Below, piece by piece: positions 8,416-14,872 of a DNA stretch of 64,000 bases. The notes beneath the pieces were generated by a model. That model was not told the DNA's origin. It saw nothing but the letters and a program-made list of their open reading frames with translations, and made no database searches. Position 1 is the first letter of the stretch. Each line of letters opens with the position of its first letter. This DNA is from Hydrogenophaga palleronii_A (GTDB lineage: Bacteria > Pseudomonadota > Gammaproteobacteria > Burkholderiales > Burkholderiaceae_C). The stretch is taken from positions 596,069 to 660,068 of the forward strand of contig NZ_JAVDWU010000002.1 in the NCBI RefSeq assembly GCF_031457455.1, written 5' to 3'. The translations under genes were made by a program, and so were the position numbers.

Positions 8416-9216
8416 ATGCAAAAACAAAGGGTTCTGGTGGGCGTGGTGGGGTTCAGCGATGTGGAACGCCACGCACTCAACACCGTCTTCCGGCTGTCGG
8501 AAGAGCGTGATCTCTCTTATGGACCATGGACGCCACCCACGGCGACCGACCCCAAACCCGCCCTGGCTCCTCCCCAGGTCATGCTTGTGGATGGCAGCTC
8601 GGCCGAGGCCGTGCTTTCCCACGCCAAACAGTTGCCTCGTGGTCAATGGCTCATCTGGGTGGGGCCAGACGCGCCGGAACACGCCTGGCGGGTGCTTGAG
8701 AGGCCCATCCAGTGGGTGAACATCCTGCACGATCTGGACGCGGTATTCGCCGTGCACCAGGCCGACTCGGGCCTGCTGGACCTGGACATCACTTCACCCG
8801 CGAATTTGCACGAAGACCCGTCTGCCACCGGAAGCCCTCCCAAGCGCGCCATTCTGGTGGGCGTGAGCGAAGATGAGACAGTGCTGCTCCGCAACAGCCT
8901 GAGCCTGGCTGGCGTGGAGGAAGTGGACACGGCCGCCACCACCAACGACACGATCGATCTGCTGGGGCGCAATCTGTACTGCTGTGGCGTGTTCAATCTC
9001 GACGACCAGCACATCGACCCCTGGACACTGATGGCATTGTTCCGGCGGCGCAACAGAGACGCCTTGCCGGTCGCGATCAGCGAGTTGGCCGGGCCATTGG
9101 CCGGCTGGTGGAGCCGCCGGCGCACCCGGCGCAACGCCGAGCGATTGGGTATTGCTGCCCTGCTCGCGCGCCCGCTCCAGCCAGAAGAGCTGTCGAAATG
9201 GATGGATCGACTCTGA
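8416..9216 (+). CDS. Tandem degenerate receiver-like protein
   Basis: No family is firmly recognised for this 266-residue protein. It reads as two alpha/beta units. The first (about 4-115) has RVLVGVVGFSDVERHAL, then VMLVDGSSAEAVLSHAK and GQWLIWVGP. The second (about 140-264) has RAILVGVSEDETVLLRNSLSLAG, a VFNLDDQH strand, PVAIS and LLARPLQPEELSKW. The second matches the fold order of response-regulator receivers, with RPLQPEEL in place of the usual KPL, but the acidic pocket and the conserved Lys are not intact. It may therefore be a phosphorylation-independent pseudo-receiver. It faces the convergent MnmC-like gene and is transcribed away from the sulfur cluster. ATG at 8416. Confidence 0.6.
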   Translation: MQKQRVLVGVVGFSDVERHALNTVFRLSEERDLSYGPWTPPTATDPKPALAPPQVMLVDGSSAEAVLSHAKQLPRGQWLIWVGPDAPEHAWRVLERPIQWVNILHDLDAVFAVHQADSGLLDLDITSPANLHEDPSATGSPPKRAILVGVSEDETVLLRNSLSLAGVEEVDTAATTNDTIDLLGRNLYCCGVFNLDDQHIDPWTLMALFRRRNRDALPVAISELAGPLAGWWSRRRTRRNAERLGIAALLARPLQPEELSKWMDRL

Positions 9217-9254
9217 ACTGGCCGCGATCGGAATCCGGCCATCGGGACTTCCCG

Positions 9255-10451
9255 TCAGGCCGCAGACCTTCTCGCCAGCCTCCAGGCGAAACGGGCCGGG
9301 TCGATGGCCGCGACCAGATCCGGATCGGCTTCGCACGGCTCCCTCTCGATCTGCGAGGCCAATAGTCTGGCGCACCAGTGAGCCAGCGTGATTCCTCGAG
9401 ACCCCATGGCGCTCAGCATGTACAGACCCGGTTCGCGCGGCGTGTCTGCCAGACTGGGCAGCTGGCGTTTGCGGACTCCCTGTAGCCGAAGCAGGGCATT
9501 GGTGTGGGGCACGGCACCTGTCAGGGGCAGCCGGTCCAGGGACGCGCAGCGAACCTCTGCCCATCCCAGGAGGTTGTTGGCGGCGGCAGCCTCGCGCAGA
9601 CGGGAGGCCGCGTGTGCGTTCATCGCCTGCAGGCTCTGCGCGTTGCGCTCGTGGCCATCGCTTGTGATGTCCGTGCTGGCATCTCCCCGCACGTAGGTGG
9701 AACCCATTGCCCAGATTCGCGAGGGCCAGGTGGGTGCCAGGCCATGGTCTTCATAACAGGGCACATACACGCCGTTGTCTCGCTGTGGTCGTTCGGCCAG
9801 CGGGTCTCCCGTCAGTTTGGCCAGCGACATTTGTCCTTTGACCGGTCGCAGCGGCAGGGCGCCCATGGGCAACTCGACATCACGGCCCGTCAGCAGAGCG
9901 AGGCTGCCGAAGGCCGCGCACACCACCACCACGGGGGCTTCCGCAAGCATCGAACCGTCGGACGCCACCGCCTGCCAGGTTGCCGATGCTGTTGCTGCGC
10001 CTTCACCGGCGTCGGTGTCTGAATGAGCCCGCCTCAGATATGCCACCGGTTGATTCCAGTGCGCGGTCAGGCGGCCCAGCCGGGTGGCTTCGTCGAGCCA
10101 GGCATGAACCAAGGCCGCAGGCCGCACCAGTGAAGCTGGCCACCGACCCGCGTCGTGGCTCAGGTTGTCCACTTCGCAGGCTTGCCAGCCCTGTCCCTGA
10201 GGCAGCAGGCGTTCCAGTTCGGCACGCGTGGCGGCCACACCCAGTGCAGACAACCTCGAAAGTGGCGTGGGTGCCCGCGTGACATGCGGGCTGAGCATGC
10301 CGACCGGTAACGCAGAGGCGGCCTGGGCTGGCCCTTTGGCCGCGTCCAGCAAGGTCAACTGCCAGCCCTTGGCAGCCAGTGCTGAACAGACGGCGGCACC
10401 TGCCAGACCGGCACCGATCACCAGTGCATGGCGTGACCGGTCAGCCTGCAC
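9255..10451 (-). CDS. FAD-dependent oxidoreductase, MnmC C-terminal-like
   Basis: This 398-residue protein of the DAO (glycine oxidase-like) FAD fold has GAGLAGAAVCSALAAKGW near residue 13, followed by ASALPVGMLSPHVTRAPTPLSRL. That segment resembles the oxidase half of MnmC, which acts on carboxymethylaminomethyl groups at U34 of tRNA. The C-terminal SAMGSRGITLAHWCARLLASQI is the second FAD-contact region. The methyltransferase half of MnmC is not fused and is not seen nearby, so the tRNA role is only likely. The only start with a plausible Shine-Dalgarno (CCCGGAG) is a GTG at 10451; a stop lies 14 codons upstream. Confidence 0.75.
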   Translation of the reverse strand: MQADRSRHALVIGAGLAGAAVCSALAAKGWQLTLLDAAKGPAQAASALPVGMLSPHVTRAPTPLSRLSALGVAATRAELERLLPQGQGWQACEVDNLSHDAGRWPASLVRPAALVHAWLDEATRLGRLTAHWNQPVAYLRRAHSDTDAGEGAATASATWQAVASDGSMLAEAPVVVVCAAFGSLALLTGRDVELPMGALPLRPVKGQMSLAKLTGDPLAERPQRDNGVYVPCYEDHGLAPTWPSRIWAMGSTYVRGDASTDITSDGHERNAQSLQAMNAHAASRLREAAAANNLLGWAEVRCASLDRLPLTGAVPHTNALLRLQGVRKRQLPSLADTPREPGLYMLSAMGSRGITLAHWCARLLASQIEREPCEADPDLVAAIDPARFAWRLARRSAA

Positions 10452-10504
10452 GAACGAGCCTTGTGCTCCGGGTCGATGTTCGGACGCTGATCACACTCAG
10501 GTGG

Positions 10505-10783
10505 TCAGGCTGGGTCAGATGGAGGCACGTAGCCAGCGGCCGCATCGGCGCCTTCGCCAAAGAAATGTTTTTCCATTTGGCGGGCCAGGTACTGACGGGC
10601 GCGCGCGTCGGCCAGGTTCAGGCGGTTTTCGTTCAGCAGCATGGTCTGGTGTTTGAGCCAGGCTGCCCACGCCTCTTTGCTCACGTTTTCATAGATGCGC
10701 TTACCCAACTCACCGGGGTAGGGGGGAAAGTCCAGGCCTTCGGCCTCTTTGCCGAGCTTGATGCAGTTGACGGTACGGGCCAT
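10505..10783 (-). CDS. yggX: Oxidative damage protection / Fe(2+)-trafficking protein YggX
   Basis: The 92-residue protein starts MARTVNCIKLG and contains the family core EGLDFPPYPGELGKRIYENVS, then AWAAWLKHQTMLLNENRLNLAD and ARQYLARQMEKHFFG. YggX homologues protect iron-sulfur enzymes from oxidation and hold Cys at position 7, present here. The start at 10783 has AAGGAAT eight bases before it; longer in-frame versions have no such support. A short gap of 53 bases separates it from the MnmC-like gene downstream. Confidence 0.95.
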   Translation of the reverse strand: MARTVNCIKLGKEAEGLDFPPYPGELGKRIYENVSKEAWAAWLKHQTMLLNENRLNLADARARQYLARQMEKHFFGEGADAAAGYVPPSDPA

Positions 10784-10916
10784 GTCGAATTCCTTGCTGT
10801 GACTGATTGGGAAAGCTGAAATTGTGCCCGCTTTAGGAAACTTGCCTGGCGAATGGTGCTCCAATTGCCGCGCGGGCATCCAGTGAATGCCTTCTTCAGG
10901 CCCATCCCTTCCTCTC

Positions 10917-11411
10917 ATGTTGAACTTCTCGAACACCAGACTCTGGCTGACCCTGATTTCCGTTGGCAGCATTGCCATGCTCGCTTTTGGCCTGTACCTG
11001 CAGCATTCGGTGGGGCTGGAGCCTTGCCCGATGTGCATCGTCCAGCGATATGCCTTGATTCTGGTGGCCGTGGTGGCCGGTCTCGCGGCATTCTTTGGTC
11101 AGCGGGTGGTTCAGACAACCGGGCTGGTGGCCATGGGTGCATTCGCCGCATTCGGCGCGTTTGTGGCGGCGCGCCAGAGCTGGTTGCAATGGAATCCGCC
11201 TGAGATTCTTAGCTGCGGGCGGGACTTTTTTGGAATGATCGAGTCGTTCCCACTCAAGCGGGCGATCCCCATGATCTTCAAAGGCAGTGGCGACTGCTCG
11301 GAAATCGACTGGACCTTTCTGGGCCTGTCGATCGCCAACTGGACGTTTCTGACTTTTTCCGGCATCACCGTCATGGCAGTCATCTTGCTGATGAGTCGCC
11401 GCAGCAGGTGA
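10917..11411 (+). CDS. dsbB: Disulfide bond formation protein B
   Basis: DsbB is the inner membrane quinone reductase that reoxidises DsbA. This version is 164 residues with four hydrophobic segments. The first periplasmic pair is C37-PM-C40 in EPCPMCIVQRY, and the second pair is C100 (ILSCGRD) and C127 (GSGDCSEID). All four catalytic cysteines are present. The ATG at 10917 is preferred because it puts the first membrane segment at the very N-terminus; an upstream in-frame ATG at 10887 adds ten residues. It is divergent from yggX and convergent with argA. Confidence 0.93.
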   Translation: MLNFSNTRLWLTLISVGSIAMLAFGLYLQHSVGLEPCPMCIVQRYALILVAVVAGLAAFFGQRVVQTTGLVAMGAFAAFGAFVAARQSWLQWNPPEILSCGRDFFGMIESFPLKRAIPMIFKGSGDCSEIDWTFLGLSIANWTFLTFSGITVMAVILLMSRRSR

Positions 11412-11443
11412 GCGCCTTTCTGTGAGCCGGGTCGCTCCCGTTT

Positions 11444-12784
11444 TCAACCCAGCTTCTTCACCAACACCTGGCTTTTCCGGTCCCAGTTGTACTTGCGCTT
11501 GCGCGCCTCGGGCAGCCAGTCGGCGTTGACCTGAACGAAGCCACGCTTGAGGAACCAGTGCATGGTTCGGGTGGTGAGCACGAAGATGCTTTGAAGGCCC
11601 TGCGCGCGGGCCCGGCTCTCGATGCGCTTGAGCAGACGCTCCCCATCGCCCTGGCTTTGCGTGTCGGGTGACACGGTGAGCGCCGCCATTTCGCCCGTGC
11701 GTTCTTCAGGGTAGGGGTACAGTGCCGCACAGCCAAAGATCACCCCATCGTGTTCGATGATGGTGTAGTAGCCGGCGTCGCGTTCAATCTCAGTGCGGTC
11801 CCGCTTGACCAGTGTGCCGTCTTTCTCAAACGGTTCGATCAGCGCCACAATGCCGCTGACGTCGTCCATGGTTGCTTCGCGAACGCTTTCGAGCTTTTCG
11901 TCGACCACCATGGTGCCGATGCCATCGTGGGTGTAGATCTCCAGCAGCAGTGCACCATCCACCGAGAAAGGCAGGATGTGGCTGCGGTCCACCCCACCTT
12001 CGCAGGCGCGAATGCAATGCTGGAGGTAGAAGGCCGGGTCGGTGGGCTGCGAGGGAGTCGGCAGGGCACCAATCATTTTTTTTGCCTCGGCCAGAGGCAG
12101 TTCGGTATCGATTTCGCTCTCCGGATCAGCGGCGTCGACCCGGATGCCCGGTACTTCGGTCAGGAACATCAGCTTGTCCACCTGCAGCGCGATGGCCACC
12201 GAAGTGGCCACGTCTTCCATGGTGAGGTTGAACGCCTCGCCGGTAGGGGAGAAACCGAAAGGAGAAAGCAGCACCATGGCACCCATGTCCAGCGTACGCT
12301 GGATGCCTTCGGTGTCCACCTTGCGCACCAGTCCGGAATGAAGAAAGTCAACACCATCGATCAGGCCGACGGGGCGGGCCGAGATGAAGTTGCCTGAAAT
12401 CACCCGGACGGTGGCGCCCGCCATGGGTGTGTTGGGCAGCCCCTGGCTGAATGCCGCCTCGATCTCATAGCGCAGTTGACCAGCCGCCTCCTGCGCGCAA
12501 TCCAGCGCCACGGAGTCGGTGATGCGCATGCCGTGGGAGTAGCGGGGCTGATGGCCCTTGGCCAGCAACTGTTCGTTTACCTGCGGCCTGAAGCCATGCA
12601 CCAGCACGATTTTCACGCCCATGCTCTGGATCAGCGCCAGGTCCTGTGCCACGTTTTGCAACTTGCCTGCAGCGATCGCTTCGCCCGCAATGCCCACCAC
12701 CAATGTGTTGCTTCGGTGCTTGTGGATGTAAGGCGCAACCGACCGGAACCAGGGCACGAAGGTGAAGTTGAAGACGTTGGACAT
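11444..12784 (-). CDS. argA: N-acetylglutamate synthase
   Basis: ArgA makes N-acetylglutamate from glutamate and acetyl-CoA, the first step of arginine synthesis. The 446-residue protein has the classic two-domain form. An amino acid kinase domain (about 25-290: VVGIAGEAIAAGKL, VLVHGFRPQVNEQL, DKLMFLTEVPG) senses arginine. A GNAT domain follows (about 300-440: GCAALYPYPEERTGEMAALTVSP, GDGERLLKRIE, FLKRGF). The start MSNVFNFTFVPWFRSVAPYIH is typical of proteobacterial ArgA. No other arg gene is in the window. Confidence 0.95.
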   Translation of the reverse strand: MSNVFNFTFVPWFRSVAPYIHKHRSNTLVVGIAGEAIAAGKLQNVAQDLALIQSMGVKIVLVHGFRPQVNEQLLAKGHQPRYSHGMRITDSVALDCAQEAAGQLRYEIEAAFSQGLPNTPMAGATVRVISGNFISARPVGLIDGVDFLHSGLVRKVDTEGIQRTLDMGAMVLLSPFGFSPTGEAFNLTMEDVATSVAIALQVDKLMFLTEVPGIRVDAADPESEIDTELPLAEAKKMIGALPTPSQPTDPAFYLQHCIRACEGGVDRSHILPFSVDGALLLEIYTHDGIGTMVVDEKLESVREATMDDVSGIVALIEPFEKDGTLVKRDRTEIERDAGYYTIIEHDGVIFGCAALYPYPEERTGEMAALTVSPDTQSQGDGERLLKRIESRARAQGLQSIFVLTTRTMHWFLKRGFVQVNADWLPEARKRKYNWDRKSQVLVKKLG

Positions 12785-12840
12785 GGGCGCAGTCGCGGAG
12801 GGTCAGGGGATGTGAAGCGGTGGTAGAGATCAGTGCGTGA

Positions 12841-13038
12841 TCATAAGCATCCGAGGCGCTCGCTTTCATGCTTCGGGTGATTCAGTGCATCGCCGCCGAA
12901 TTCGGCCAGTTTGCGGGCATATGACTCCAGTACCCGCGGGGCGTCCCAGGCGTTAAGGCCTTAGCGATGGGGCTTCTTGCCCGTGCGGGCGTTGCCTTCA
13001 TCTTCCTCGCGCTCGGCCTCGTAGCCGGCTGCGGCGAT
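12841..13038 (-). pseudogene. Coding-like gene remnant(s) upstream of argA
   Basis: One minus-strand reading frame gives 25 residues, about half of them charged, ending EGNARTGKKPHR and a TAA at 12961-12963. In the same frame 39 more residues follow (GLNAWDAPRVLESYARKLAE, then FGGDALNHPKHESERLGCL) to a TGA at 12841-12843. A TGA also lies just upstream at 13039. Neither piece has a start or a match I can name, but both read like protein rather than random sequence. They lie on the same strand as the truncated ATPase gene beyond the SDR gene and may be what remains of that locus. Confidence 0.3.
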
Positions 13039-13052
13039 TCAGTTTTCGTCTA

Positions 13053-13071
13053 CATTCGATCTACTCGAATG
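13053..13071. promoter_or_regulatory. Inverted repeat upstream of the SDR gene
   Basis: CATTCGA and TCGAATG form a perfect 7-bp dyad around five bases, ending 61 bases before the start of the SDR39U1-like gene. It could be a regulator site; there is no further evidence. Confidence 0.3.
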
Positions 13072-13132
13072 AAGGCCGCGCTCCAGCGGTTGTCAATCGC
13101 TGAATAGGTTCATCTCAAGTGTGGGGGAAATG

Positions 13133-14089
13133 ATGCGCGTGTTAATCGGCGGCGGAAGCGGATTCATTGGAAGTGCGCTTGCTGATCACCTTCGCTCACG
13201 TGGTGATTCGGTGACAATCATTTCTCGTTCTCCTGGAGCGAACCGCATCACATGGACCGAACTGCAGCGGGGGCCGCTCCCTCCATTTGATGCTGTGGTC
13301 AATCTTGCAGGACAACACATCCTGGATCCTCGGCGTCGCTGGACAGAGCAATACAAAGAGGAGGTCATTCGTTCTCGTGTTGATACAACCAAGGCGTTGG
13401 TAGATGTTCTGAACAGAAGTCGCACACCGCCATCGGTTTTTGTATCAACGGCGGGAAAATGCTTCTATGGGACTTCCGGAGCTGGCCCGGACCCCACTTA
13501 CCCGGAGTTAACTGAAGAGTCAGAACCCATGGGTATCGATTTCCCCGCCGAACTGGTCGCACAGTGGGAAGCTGCAGCGGAGGGTGTCGACAGCTCCAGG
13601 ATCAGGCATGTACGGGTTCGAATCGGTGTCGTGTTGGGTGCGGTTGAACGCAAGTCACTGATCGGCAAGCTTTGGCGCGTTGGGCGAGCACGCGGGTTTC
13701 TCCCGATCATCAGGTTGCCGTTCTGCCTTGGTTTGGGTGCAAAGCTCGGGCATGGACGCCAACCTTTTCCCTGGATTCATATAAAGGATATGGTTGGAAT
13801 CCTCGTGGCAGTAATTGACGATACATCGGCATCTGGACGTTACAACGCTGTTGCTCCGGGGATTGTGAACAACGCTGAATTTACCGAGGCATTTGCGAAG
13901 CGGTTGCGCAGACCGGTCGTTTGGGCAGTTCCAGCCTGGCTCATAAAAGGGCTGGTCGGCGTCGAGCGCGCATCGATCCTGTTGGAGGGGCAGAACGTAA
14001 AGCCTCGCCGAACACTTGAGCAGGGGTACAAGTTTGAATACGCCAGCATCGATGCTGCTCTTGACGACCTTGTGCAGATTTCGTTCTAA
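13133..14089 (+). CDS. SDR39U1-like NAD(P)-dependent epimerase/oxidoreductase
   Basis: This 318-residue extended short-chain dehydrogenase of the TIGR01777/YfcH family binds a dinucleotide at GGGSGFIGSAL near residue 6. The family signature VVNLAGQHILDPRRRW, then IRSRVDTTKALV, FPWIHIKDM and YNAVAPGIVNNAEF are all present. The substrate is unknown for the whole family. The stretch RITWTELQRGPLPPFDAVVNL recalls, from memory, the animal SDR39U1 proteins more than typical bacterial YfcH. Base composition is clearly more AT-rich than the neighbours and codon choice is less GC-biased, suggesting transfer. The ATG at 13133 has GGGGG five bases upstream. Broken gene pieces lie on both sides. Confidence 0.85.
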   Translation: MRVLIGGGSGFIGSALADHLRSRGDSVTIISRSPGANRITWTELQRGPLPPFDAVVNLAGQHILDPRRRWTEQYKEEVIRSRVDTTKALVDVLNRSRTPPSVFVSTAGKCFYGTSGAGPDPTYPELTEESEPMGIDFPAELVAQWEAAAEGVDSSRIRHVRVRIGVVLGAVERKSLIGKLWRVGRARGFLPIIRLPFCLGLGAKLGHGRQPFPWIHIKDMVGILVAVIDDTSASGRYNAVAPGIVNNAEFTEAFAKRLRRPVVWAVPAWLIKGLVGVERASILLEGQNVKPRRTLEQGYKFEYASIDAALDDLVQISF

Positions 14090-14119
14090 ACCAATCACCC
14101 GGCCACAGTCGGGGCAGAA

Positions 14120-14281
14120 TTACCAGGCACTCACCGCTTCCATCACGCGGTCAATCACGTCGTCGATGCCGATGAGTTCGGCTTTCAATTGAGGCCGGGC
14201 TTGCTCGATGCGCTGTTGGCGCTGTGCCAGGGTGTCGCGGAGCCCTTCCCGGGGCTCGCGCGGTGAGGTAGGGGTATGCAT
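14120..14281 (-). pseudogene. Truncated AAA/P-loop ATPase, N-terminal 53 codons
   Basis: From an ATG at 14281 the frame reads MHTPTSPREP through QLKAELIGIDDVIDRVMEAV to SAW, then TAA. The segment ELIGIDDVIDRVMEAVSAW is what one sees just ahead of the Walker A region in a class of AAA ATPases, where it continues Y-hydrophobic-L-P. Here the frame stops exactly at that point and no Walker A follows, so only the N-terminus remains. The start lies 2 bases after the stop of the 82-residue gene, implying one operon. The family assignment is from memory and inferred; the truncation is visible. Confidence 0.5.
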
Positions 14282-14283
14282 AT

Positions 14284-14532
14284 TCAATCGAGATTTCGGT
14301 TCGACAGGGGCAGTGCCTTTTGCAGCGCCACCTTGTCGGCGCGGCGTTGAGCCGCATGGGTTCGGATGTGTTTGCCAGCAGCGCTGGACAGGCTACGGCG
14401 GGCCAGAGCGGCGGCCACCGGGTTACGCGGCGGGCCGGACGCTTCCAGCTTGAGCACGATGGGCTGCTTCATGCGACGCAGCTTCTTGATGTCGCCTTGC
14501 GCAAAGGCGCGCGACGGTTTTTGGGCACTCAT
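14284..14532 (-). CDS. Small basic protein of unknown function
   Basis: The product has 82 residues (MSAQKPSRAFAQGDIKKL...), is rich in Lys, Arg and Ala, and has no signal peptide or membrane segment. The middle GPPRNPVAAALARRSLSSAA and the end RADKVALQKALPLSNRNLD look helical and basic. I do not recognise the family. The ATG at 14532 has TGGAG six bases upstream. That site is complementary to two upstream leader segments, and a terminator lies 15 bases before the ATG, so expression is probably controlled by the leader. The truncated ATPase gene starts 2 bases after its stop. Confidence 0.6.
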   Translation of the reverse strand: MSAQKPSRAFAQGDIKKLRRMKQPIVLKLEASGPPRNPVAAALARRSLSSAAGKHIRTHAAQRRADKVALQKALPLSNRNLD

Positions 14533-14547
14533 GTGCACTCCAGAAAC

Positions 14548-14572
14548 AAAAAACCCCGGCGAAGTGCCAGGG
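14548..14572 (-). terminator. Intrinsic terminator inside the leader
   Basis: On the minus strand CCCTGGC pairs with GCCGGGG (7 bp, one T-G pair) around ACTTC and runs straight into TTTTTT. It lies 15 bases before the ATG of the 82-residue gene, a position suited to attenuation rather than to ending an upstream gene, since no upstream gene is seen on this strand. Confidence 0.75.
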
Positions 14573-14652
14573 CTCTTGGAGTGCGCGTGTTCGCGCCAGG
14601 GCCGTGGCTGGAAGGTGTGAGTGCACAGTCCAGCCGGGGCGGTGGACTGTGG

Positions 14653-14682
14653 TCAGGCGGGGGAGTCGAACAAGGCAGACAT
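14653..14682 (-). CDS. Putative 9-residue leader peptide
   Basis: ATG TCT GCC TTG TTC GAC TCC CCC GCC TGA encodes MSALFDSPA. A near-consensus GGAGGT ends 7 bases before the ATG, which is better than most start sites in this window. The stop is followed after two bases by a strong stem-loop, and a terminator lies further on. This is the layout of a regulatory leader ORF; translation has not been shown. Confidence 0.45.
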   Translation of the reverse strand: MSALFDSPA

Positions 14683-14753
14683 GGCGGTGACCTCCAGAGA
14701 GTCGGTGGAGATGGCGGACCGGAATCGGTGCGGGCCATCTGGCGAAGCTGCGA

Positions 14754-14782
14754 ATTGTGTCGATTCGAGCGTGCCTTGGCAA
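14754..14782 (-). promoter_or_regulatory. Possible promoter of the leader/82-residue operon
   Basis: Minus strand TTGCCA (14777-14782) and CACAAT (14754-14759) are 17 bases apart. The -35 matches 5 of 6 consensus bases, the -10 only weakly. It lies about 70 bases upstream of the leader ORF. Confidence 0.3.
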
Positions 14783-14872
14783 CGTTGAAGACCCCAAATG
14801 CCCTCAATGTGTCGCAAGAAACGCACAAGCAGCGGGCGAGCAGAGCCGATCCACTGCCGATAATCCCCACCT

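Larger units (their letters stand above)
14533..14695 (-). promoter_or_regulatory. Attenuator-like leader with competing hairpins
   Basis: In transcript order (minus strand) it holds a strong Shine-Dalgarno (14690-14695) and a 9-codon ORF. Two bases after its stop comes a hairpin with an 8-bp perfect stem (14643-14650 / 14625-14632). GTGCACTC (14626-14619) and GCACTCCA (14584-14577) follow, then the intrinsic terminator, then the Shine-Dalgarno and start of the 82-residue gene. GTGCACTC and GCACTCCA are each perfectly complementary, over 8 bases, to that Shine-Dalgarno region (GAGTGCAC, 14540-14533; TGGAGTGC, 14542-14535). The elements are seen; the regulatory role is inferred. Confidence 0.55.

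Noticed and set aside
12967..13107. Plus-strand 46-codon ORF with lipobox-like LVAGC and AAGG eight bases before its ATG
   Set aside because: It lies antisense to coding-like fragments of a broken gene, is short, and no family is recognised; kept only as a possibility.
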